Source: an uncultured Mycoplasmataceae bacterium
Lineage (GTDB): Bacteria; Bacillota_I; Bacilli_A; Mycoplasmatales; Mycoplasmoidaceae
Direction of reading: 5' to 3'
DNA length: 5,539 nucleotides
Assembly (NCBI GenBank): GCA_947176435.1
Contig: CAMWQH010000049.1
Location: forward strand, 1-5,539
In this document: positions 1 to 5,539 of the stretch, piece after piece
Layout of the letters: every line of letters begins with the position of its first letter
Numbering within the stretch: the stretch's first letter is position 1
Notes under the pieces: model-generated
Databases searched by the model: none
Seen by the model: the letters and a program-made list of their open reading frames with translations, nothing else
What the model was told of the DNA's origin: nothing
Position numbers and translations under genes: made by a program

Positions 1-661
1 CATCTAAATTAATATCAACTACAGAATGGTATGACATTTTAGCTTTCTTAGAAACTTCATGATCAAAATTATTTACACACACACTAAAAATGTTATATAA
101 ATTGTATTCTTCAATACCATCATTGGTATTTTCAATACCAATGCATTCATTTCCACTTAATCCAGATTCTTTTAAAAAATTAACAATAGATTCTGTTAAT
201 GGACTCGAACCAATAAGAGAAGTAATAGAGTCTTGAATGTTATCACTTGGCACACAAACATAATCAAAAGCGCGAGATAACCCTAAACGTTCAATAATTA
301 ATTGAGCATTCTTAGAATGAGAGATAACACATACCTTTAAATCTTTAGATTTAGCTTGTGTAATAACATTTAAAATATTTGGATTAACATCTTCAGGAGT
401 TAATTCATTTTGAATTAATGATTGATATAAAGAGTTTTTCTCTTTATCAATTTGAGAAATTAACTCTTCTGATATTTGAATATTATTGTATTCAAGTGTT
501 TGTTTAATAATATAACTTCTTGAATGGTTTTTAAGTTGTGATCATTGTTCATCGTCAAAAACAATTCCATGTTGACTAAAAATGCTTTTTCAAGCTAAAA
601 AATGGAATTTCGATAAATTAGTTATGATACCATCAAGGTTAAATAATATTGCCTTTAACAT
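1..661 (-). CDS. HAD-superfamily protein, beta-phosphoglucomutase-like, probably catalytically inactive (C-terminus cut by window edge)
   Basis: 220 codons from ATG at 661 stay open to the window edge when TGA is read as Trp (W24, W40). Beta-phosphoglucomutases are about 220 aa, so only a short C-terminal tail should be missing. The fold is recognisable: N-terminal LFNLDGIIT (residues 6-14), a helical cap (about 16-90), VCVISHSKN (110-118) as motif II, and IGIENTNDGIE (174-184) as motif IV. Compared from memory with Lactococcus beta-PGM, the substrate side is kept (H20, W24, K25, R48, K75, N76, S116-K117-N118), and so is acid/base D10. The catalytic residues are not: nucleophile Asp8 is Asn, motif III Lys is Ser153 (in SSPLTE), and the second motif IV acid is Asn178. 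The enzyme family isomerises or hydrolyses sugar phosphates in the cytosol; this copy may only bind ligand. It starts 9 nt after ylxM with no Shine-Dalgarno. The fold is sure; the specific function is unknown. Confidence 0.85.
121..143. repeat. Perfect 10-bp inverted repeat inside the HAD gene, with a competing upstream arm
   Basis: Arms CATTGGTATT (121-130) and AATACCAATG (134-143) are exact reverse complements around a 3-nt loop. The first arm can instead pair with AATACCA at 113-119, its last seven bases (124-130) forming a stem with a 4-nt loop, so two exclusive hairpins are possible. The element covers the codons of motif IV (GIENTND), including Asn178. No U-tract follows on either strand. 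Confidence 0.7.
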
Positions 662-685
662 ATTTATATGTTATTTATATATGTT
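662..685 (-). repeat. Short AT-rich tandem direct repeat at the ylxM/HAD junction
   Basis: On the + strand ATTTATATGTT (662-672) is followed directly by ATTTATATATGTT (673-685), the same unit with two extra bases. The pair spans the last ylxM codons, its TAA stop and the leader of the HAD start codon. On the coding strand it gives two TATAAAT-like strings and no Shine-Dalgarno. It could be chance in AT-rich DNA, or -10-like elements for a separate HAD transcript; neither is shown by the sequence. Confidence 0.4.
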
Positions 686-976
686 ATCAATTTTTAGTAG
701 GTTTGCTTTAAGTTTTTTATTTTTAATATTTTTATAAAAATTTAATCTCTTTTGATTAATTTCATGCAATTTTAATTTTGATTCGTACACTTGTAATTGT
801 TTTTTGCAACGTTTGATTAAATCAAATATTGCAGCAGAAGAAACTTTACATTCATTTGCAATTTCTTGATAAGTCATATCTTCAAAAAAGTACATCGATA
901 AGTATTTTTGTTGTTTTTTAGTAAATAAAGGTAAATAGTGAATTAACAATTCACTATATTTAATTAATTCTTTCAT
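671..976 (-). CDS. ylxM: YlxM family (UPF0122) helix-turn-helix protein
   Basis: A 101 aa protein with a sigma-70 region 4-like helix-turn-helix. An N-terminal helix with LLIHYLPLFTKKQQKYLSMY (residues 10-29) is followed by FFEDMTYQEIANECKVSSAA (30-49), then FDLIKRCKKQLQVYESKL (51-68). This matches the family pattern of a YY-D-LS-EIA core followed by an IKR helix. The usual SRQAVYD of the second helix is SSAAIFD here, which loses the Arg and Gln. The tail after residue 70 is strongly basic. Family members are small cytosolic proteins normally encoded with ffh and implicated in the signal recognition particle pathway; DNA binding has been assumed from the fold. Here the gene overlaps the ftsY stop codon by one base (TAATG), so the SRP link is kept through the receptor. 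No Shine-Dalgarno is visible, so translation is probably coupled to ftsY. The family call is firm; the molecular role is not. Confidence 0.9.
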   Translation of the reverse strand: MKELIKYSELLIHYLPLFTKKQQKYLSMYFFEDMTYQEIANECKVSSAAIFDLIKRCKKQLQVYESKLKLHEINQKRLNFYKNIKNKKLKANLLKIDNIYK

Positions 977-978
977 TA
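974..978 (-). promoter_or_regulatory. TAATG stop-start overlap coupling ftsY and ylxM
   Basis: Read on the minus strand, the ftsY stop TAA and the ylxM start ATG share one A, giving TAATG. The preceding bases (AACGAAATTAAAATC) hold no Shine-Dalgarno core. Ribosomes finishing ftsY are therefore the likely source of initiation at ylxM, which would tie YlxM output to FtsY output. The overlap is read directly; the coupling is inferred. Confidence 0.7.
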
Positions 979-2004
979 GATTTTAATTTCGTTAGTGATT
1001 CCGTATACAAATTTTTCTAAATCAAACTCTTCTAAATCATCAAGTTTTTCACCTAATCCAATATATTTAACTGGTAAATTAAATGCATCTTTAATAGATA
1101 AGATAATTCCACCCTTTGAAGTACTATCCATTTTTGTTAGAATAATTCCAGTCAATTTGGTTACTTCATTAAAAGCTTTTGCTTGTTGGATTCCGGATTG
1201 ACCAGTAGTAGCATCAATAACAAGCAATGACTCACAAGGTTGTGATGGTTCAAACCTTTTAATTATTTTTTCTATCTTCTTTAATTCATTCATTAAGTTA
1301 ACTTTATTTTGCAATCTACCAGATGTATCACAAATAATAACATCTATTCCTTTTGCCTTAGCTTGAGTGATTCCAGTGAAAATTACACTTGCAGGATCTT
1401 GATTGGGTTTGTCAGGTTTAAATATGTCTATATTTAATCTTTGTGCTCATACTGATAATTGTTCAACTGCACCAGCTCTAAATGTGTCTCCGGCAACTAA
1501 ACCGACTTTAAGACCATCTTTTTTAAACTTGTTTGCCAGTTTAGCAATTGAAGTTGTTTTACCAACACCATTAACACCAGTTACTAAGATAACATTAGTT
1601 GTGTTTTGTTTTAGACTTATTTCGTTATCGATATCAGTATCTTGAATGTAGTAGACAAATAATTTGTCTACTATAATTTCCTTAATTAATTTAGAATCAT
1701 TAACATTTTGGAACTTAATTTCTTCTACAATAGAGTCAAGAATCTTACTAACAGAAGCATATCCAATATCAAATTGTAATAGGAAAGATTCTATTTTTTC
1801 TATTAGTTGTTCATCAACTCTTACATAATTTTTGGCAATTTCATTTAATGAATCTTGTAAAAAATTAGATGATTTTTTAAGTCCATCATCGAATTTTTTT
1901 TGTTCAATCAAAGAATCAACTTCTTGTTTTTTCTTAATTTGAGTAGAAACTTTTTTCTTTTTTTTAAAACTTAAAGCTTCTTTTAGTTTCTTAAAAAATC
2001 CCAT
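976..2004 (-). CDS. ftsY: Signal recognition particle receptor GTPase FtsY
   Basis: A 342 aa SRP-type GTPase that receives the SRP-ribosome complex at the membrane and, with Ffh, hands nascent membrane proteins to the translocon. The frame needs TGA as Trp at W186 (1447-1449). The short N-terminus, MGFFKKLKEALSFKKKKK, is amphipathic and very basic and probably serves as the membrane-targeting helix; the long acidic A domain of E. coli FtsY is absent. The N domain spans about residues 40-125. The G domain has GVNGVGKTT (143-151, P-loop), DTFRAGAVEQL (173-183, the SRP-GTPase insertion region), DTSGR (226-230; most relatives have DTAGR), DATTGQSG (264-271), TKMD (290-293, guanine specificity) and GLGEKLDDLEEF (316-327, closing motif). 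DTFRAGAVEQL and the lack of an M domain separate it from Ffh. The start lies 2 nt after the smc TAG, without a Shine-Dalgarno, and the stop overlaps ylxM. No key residue is missing. Confidence 0.97.
1649..1673. repeat. Perfect 12-bp inverted repeat inside ftsY
   Basis: Arms TAGTAGACAAAT (1649-1660) and ATTTGTCTACTA (1662-1673) are exact reverse complements around a single central base. In mRNA this could fold as a hairpin of about 10-11 pairs with a small loop. It codes for ftsY residues around V112 to Y118 (VDKLFVY) at the end of the N domain. No U-tract follows on either strand, so it is not an intrinsic terminator. Confidence 0.75.
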
Positions 2005-2006
2005 AA

Positions 2007-4949
2007 CTAACTAACAAAGTCTCGTTTTGCTTCTGCAATAGAAATCTTAAAGATACTTGTAACACCCTTAATTTGCATTGTAGCACCATATAAAACATCA
2101 CAACGTTCCATTGTACCAGGTCTATGAGTAATCACAATGAATTGAGTATGCTCACCATTTTGGTGAATAATATTAGCAAATCTTTCAACATTAGCAGGGT
2201 CAAGAGCAGATTCTGCTTCATCTAAAATAATTAATGGGAAATTCTTAATTTGAAGAATTGCAAATAAAATTGATAGAGCAACTAGAGTTTTTTCTCCACC
2301 TGATAATAAATTTAAGTGAACTACATTTTTACCAGGAGGGTTAGCGATAACATCTAATCCTGAAGATAAGATATCTTCTGGATCAGTATATTGAATTTGA
2401 CAATTACCACCACCAAATAAATATTTAAAGATTTCAGGTAATTTAGCATTGACATCATCAATAGTTTTTCTAAAACTTTCTCTTGCTCTATTATCTAATT
2501 CATTAATAATATTAACAATTTCATCTTTAGCTTGTTGTAAATCATTTTGTTGTTTTAATAACGTATCATAACGTTCTTGAAGACCATCTAATTCATCAAG
2601 AGCTTCCATGTTAATAGAACCTAATTTATCGATTTCTACTTGTAGACGGTTAACAATATCTCTTGCTTGTTGATCAGACATTGGCAACTCACCAGAGTAA
2701 TTTTCAATAGCAAATTCAATAGTCATTTTATATGACTTATTAATCTTATCTCTAATTGACTCAATAACGCTTTCGCATTTAATTTTGTCATTTTCACACT
2801 TAGATACCAAATCACGGTATTTGTCAATTTGGAATCTTAACTCAGTTAATTTTGCTTCTTTGTCTTCGATTTCAGTCTTATAAATCATCTTAGTTTGACG
2901 GTTTACATTCAAGTTTTCAGATAATTTGTCCTTTTTAGCATTCAATCTTGACAATTCTTCATTAAGTGAAACTTCATTTCATTGTTTTGATTTATCAGCT
3001 AAATTATTCTTTTTAACAAGTTGCTGATATTCCATTTCATATTTAATGTTTTGGTTTTCATTCATTGAAAGACTTTGTTCATGTCTTGATAAAAGAATTT
3101 TCTTTTCATTTTGCTTAGTTGAAATTTCATTGTAATTAGCAATTACTTTATCTAACTCAACTTTGATATCAGTTAAACTAATGTTTAACTCATCATAAGT
3201 TTTGTTTAATTCATCTAGTTTAGCTTCTAAATTAACAGTTGAAACTACAGAAGGTTTGTTATAACCTCCAGACATTGATCCACCAGCATTAATTACATCA
3301 CCGTCTAATGTAATTACACGGTACAACATATAAGTGTAATTTGATAATTTAGATGCGTTATTTAAATCATCAGCAATAATTACATTACCTAAAAGGTAAG
3401 AGTAAATATTTTCATATTGTTTTTGAGAAGTAATTAGTTGACTGGCTACACCTATAAAACCTTCAAGTGTTTTTAATACTTCAATATGTTCTGGTTTAAC
3501 CATTCTAGGTTTTATAGTTGATATTGGTAAAAATGTTGCCTTACCTGATTTATTTCTTTTTAAGAAATTAATAGCTTCAGAAGCATCAGATTGTTCTTCA
3601 ACAATAATGTTGTTTGCTGCTTTACCAATAGCAGTAAAAATTGCTTTTTCATATTGTTGGTCTACTTGCAAAAAGTCTTTTACTAAACCTTTAATACCAC
3701 TTAAAGCATTTTTGTTCTCGATAATTGTTTTAACACCGATTTCTAAGTTGTTTTTATTATTGAGTTGGTCAATAATGCTTTTAATAAGCATTCTTGTTTC
3801 AGTTAATTTAGTTGCTTTTTGATTTGATTCGTTTGTTAATTCTTGTCTCTTATTCTTAAGTGATTCGATCATTGAATCATATTCAGCAATTTGACCCTTT
3901 AACGTTTCAATATTAGATTTTGCATTTTCAATTTCAAATTTTGTCGTTGAAATTAATTCTTCATATGCTTTTGCTTTCTTTTCAACATTTTCAGAAGTTA
4001 AATCATTATGAAGTTTAGATTCAAGTGAACTCTTACGGATTTCAACTTTGTTAATTTGTTCTAATAGTGAAGAATATTCATTATTTAAAGATTCAATATT
4101 TTTATCGGCAACATCAAGCTTTTGCTTTGCAAAACTTAATGATTGATTAATTTGTTTTACGTCTGGTTCAAATATTTCAAGTTCATTTTTGGCTACTGCA
4201 TAATCAGCATTAGCTTTTTTAAGCTTTTCTTGAAAGAAACTTAAATCTTTAACTGACAACATTAAATCAAGTTTCATCAATTCTTTACGTTTTTCATTAA
4301 AGATTTTTGCTTTTTCAGCTTGTTTTTTTAGCTTATTCAAGTTAGATTCTAATTCTTTAACAATACTTGAAACATTATTTAAGTTTGCTGTTGTTCTTTC
4401 TAACTGATTGTTTGCTTCTTCTTTTTGTTTAGTATATAAACCAATACCGGCAGCTTCTTCGAAGATTCTTCTTCGTTCTTCTGGTTTGGCTTCGACAAAT
4501 CATTGAACAGTACCTTGAGAAATAATACCAAGAGATCCTTTAGATAATCCTGTATCCAAAAAAATGTTTTGAATATCTTTAAGTCTTGCAGGTTCATCAT
4601 TAATAAAATATTCATTTGATCCACTGCCTCTTTCAAGCCTTCTAGTTACCGAAAGTTCTTTACCTTCGTAATGAATAACTCCATTAGAGTTATCAAATAC
4701 TAAAGTGACTTCGGCATATTTAGATGCATCATGACCTTTAGAACCATGGAAAATAATATCATCAGATGATTTACCTCTTAATACTTTATTTGATTTTTCA
4801 CCCAATACTCATTTAATTGCATCAACAATATTAGATTTTCCTGAACCATTAGGGCCAACAACACCAGCCATTTGTTTATCAAAAACAAATTCTGTTCTTG
4901 TAGCAAATGATTTAAAACCTGTAGCAATAAACTTCTTTAAGAAAACCAT
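2007..4949 (-). CDS. smc: Chromosome segregation protein SMC (condensin ATPase)
   Basis: A 980 aa SMC ATPase that, as a dimer with ScpA/ScpB, compacts and segregates the chromosome. The frame closes only with TGA as Trp at W47, W150 and W657; a standard-code reading would break it into four pieces. The N-terminal head has GFKSF (11-15), Walker A GPNGSGKSN (32-40), an ISQG Q-loop (143-146) and AKPEERRRIFEEAAGI (154-169). Coiled coil runs about 170-415. The hinge (about 418-562) ends in GGSMSGG (556-562). The returning coil runs about 565-835. The C-terminal head has signature LSGGEK (882-887), Walker B IILDEAESALDPANV (907-921) and THRPGTME (941-948). Both ATPase halves are complete. At 980 aa it is about 200 residues shorter than typical bacterial SMC (near 1180), with the deficit in the arms, as in other mycoplasmas. 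The start, 7 nt after the rnc stop, is fixed by the conserved MVFLKKFIATGFKSF beginning. scpA and scpB are not in the window. Confidence 0.98.
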
Positions 4950-4956
4950 ATTAATA

Positions 4957-5539
4957 TTATTTTTTAACTAATTTATTATAAGCATTCATTGCTGCTTCTC
5001 TTTCAGCGTCTTTCTTTTTTGAACCATGTCCAACACCATAACAAATGTTATCTGACCTTAATTCTACTCTAAATCTAGTATCCCCATTTTCATCTACATA
5101 TTGTTTATAAATATATTTAATGCGTTTCTTACCATATTTTTGAATCGCTTCTTGAAATAACGACTTGTAATCAGTTGAAGTTTTATCTAAATAATGAATC
5201 TCATAAAAATGGATAATGGTTCTTTTAAGAACTTGATAAACAGTTTTTTCACCTAAATCAAAATAAATTGCTGCAATTAGTGCTTCAAACGAATCTTCAA
5301 GGATTTTGTCAGGAATATTTCCTTGATCATCTACTAAAGAATTTTGTAAAAAAATATATTTGTTAAGTTCAAGAGATTTTGCAGCTAATACTTCAGTATG
5401 AGATTGGACGATCATAATCTTGATCTTTGTCATTTCTCCTTCATCTTTTTCTGGATATTTTTTAAAAAGAAATTCTCTTACATTTTTTTCAATAATTGCA
5501 TCACCTAAAAATTCTAACCTTTGATAATCATAATTTAAG
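4957..5539 (-). CDS. rnc: Ribonuclease III (N-terminus cut by window edge)
   Basis: 193 residues and a TAA stop are in the window; the frame is open to the right edge, so roughly 30-40 N-terminal residues are missing from the usual length of about 230. The enzyme cuts double-stranded RNA with Mg2+, maturing rRNA precursors and some mRNAs. The signature helix reads YQRLEFLGDAII (residues 5-16 of the visible part), followed by KYPEKDEGEMTKIK and the second catalytic cluster LEDSFEALIAAIYFD (80-94). The visible acids E9, D13, D82 and E85 fit the RNase III metal site. The position before RLEFLGD is Gln where most bacterial enzymes have Glu. A double-stranded RNA-binding domain fills about 122-191 (TDYKSLFQEAIQKYG through GSKKKDAEREAAMNAYNKLV). 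It is followed closely by smc, an order common in Gram-positive relatives. Nothing visible suggests inactivation. Confidence 0.96.
   Translation of the reverse strand, partial: LNYDYQRLEFLGDAIIEKNVREFLFKKYPEKDEGEMTKIKIMIVQSHTEVLAAKSLELNKYIFLQNSLVDDQGNIPDKILEDSFEALIAAIYFDLGEKTVYQVLKRTIIHFYEIHYLDKTSTDYKSLFQEAIQKYGKKRIKYIYKQYVDENGDTRFRVELRSDNICYGVGHGSKKKDAEREAAMNAYNKLVKK

Larger units (their letters stand above)
1..5539 (-). other. Interior of a single polycistronic transcription unit (rnc-smc-ftsY-ylxM-HAD)
   Basis: All five genes point the same way. The junctions are 7 nt (rnc/smc), 2 nt (smc/ftsY), a 1-nt overlap (ftsY/ylxM) and 9 nt (ylxM/HAD). There is no room between genes for a conventional promoter, and no hairpin followed by a U-tract was seen, so co-transcription is the simple reading. 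Both end genes are open at the window edges, so the operon promoter and terminator lie outside. Promoters buried in coding sequence cannot be excluded in DNA this AT-rich. Confidence 0.8.

Noticed and set aside
337..353. Small palindrome around AAATCTTTAGATTT in the HAD gene
   Set aside because: Only about 7 pairs, all but one A-T, with a 2-nt loop. This is expected by chance in such AT-rich sequence.
995..1645. Open frames on the + strand opposite ftsY (995-1201 and 1403-1645)
   Set aside because: They are antisense to strongly conserved ftsY GTPase codons, resemble no known protein and have no plausible ribosome binding site.
976..2004. ftsY split into two genes near 1447
   Set aside because: A single in-frame TGA (W186) separates them, and the GTPase motifs continue in order across it.
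3607..3822. Hydrophobic + strand open frame opposite the smc hinge
   Set aside because: It is a shadow of the hinge and coiled-coil codons. Antisense of AT-rich coding DNA commonly looks like a membrane protein.
4400..4636. Alternative minus-strand frame overlapping the smc N-terminal head
   Set aside because: It overlaps the conserved AKPEERRRIFEEAAGI region in another frame and has no family resemblance.
2007..4805. Four broken smc fragments, suggesting a pseudogene
   Set aside because: The only interruptions are TGA codons at 4809-4811, 4500-4502 and 2979-2981, all in one frame and at tryptophan positions. With the mollicute code it is one intact 980 aa protein.
4957..5433. A separate gene starting at the ATG at 5433, preceded by an AAGGAG-like sequence
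   Set aside because: The frame stays open upstream to the window edge and encodes the RNase III signature YQRLEFLGD. The AAGGAGA is the codon sequence of the conserved DEGE residues.

Overview
This window comes from a mollicute that reads TGA as tryptophan. The DNA is very AT-rich, and long reading frames close only if TGA is sense. All six tryptophans in the window are TGA (two in the HAD gene, one in ftsY, three in smc); no in-frame TGG was found. This rules out Acholeplasma-like relatives. The protein character and the rnc-smc-ftsY-ylxM order suggest the Spiroplasma/Entomoplasma/Mycoplasma mycoides side of the class; that placement is an inference.

Layout: all five genes are on the minus strand, so transcription runs from high to low coordinates. 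In order they are rnc (RNase III, N-terminus beyond the right edge), smc (980 aa condensin ATPase), ftsY (342 aa SRP receptor GTPase), ylxM (101 aa HTH protein of the UPF0122 family) and a beta-phosphoglucomutase-like HAD protein (C-terminus beyond the left edge). The junctions are 7 nt, 2 nt, a 1-nt TAATG overlap, and 9 nt. No intergenic stretch could hold an ordinary promoter or terminator, and there is no gene-free stretch of 300 bases. The window is best read as the inside of one operon extending past both edges.

Function: the first four genes are housekeeping. RNase III matures rRNA and processes mRNA. SMC organises the chromosome. FtsY docks signal recognition particle and ribosome at the membrane. 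YlxM-family proteins are linked to the SRP pathway, usually through an ylxM-ffh gene pair; here ylxM is coupled to ftsY instead.

The most unusual item is the last gene. Its frame is intact and its sugar-phosphate-binding and cap residues look like beta-phosphoglucomutase. However, the nucleophilic Asp is Asn, the motif III Lys is Ser, and the second motif IV acid is Asn. It looks like a maintained HAD pseudoenzyme. Two near-perfect inverted repeats (12 bp arms in ftsY, 10 bp arms in the HAD gene) lie inside coding sequence and are not terminators. No CRISPR, mobile element, tRNA or rRNA was seen.
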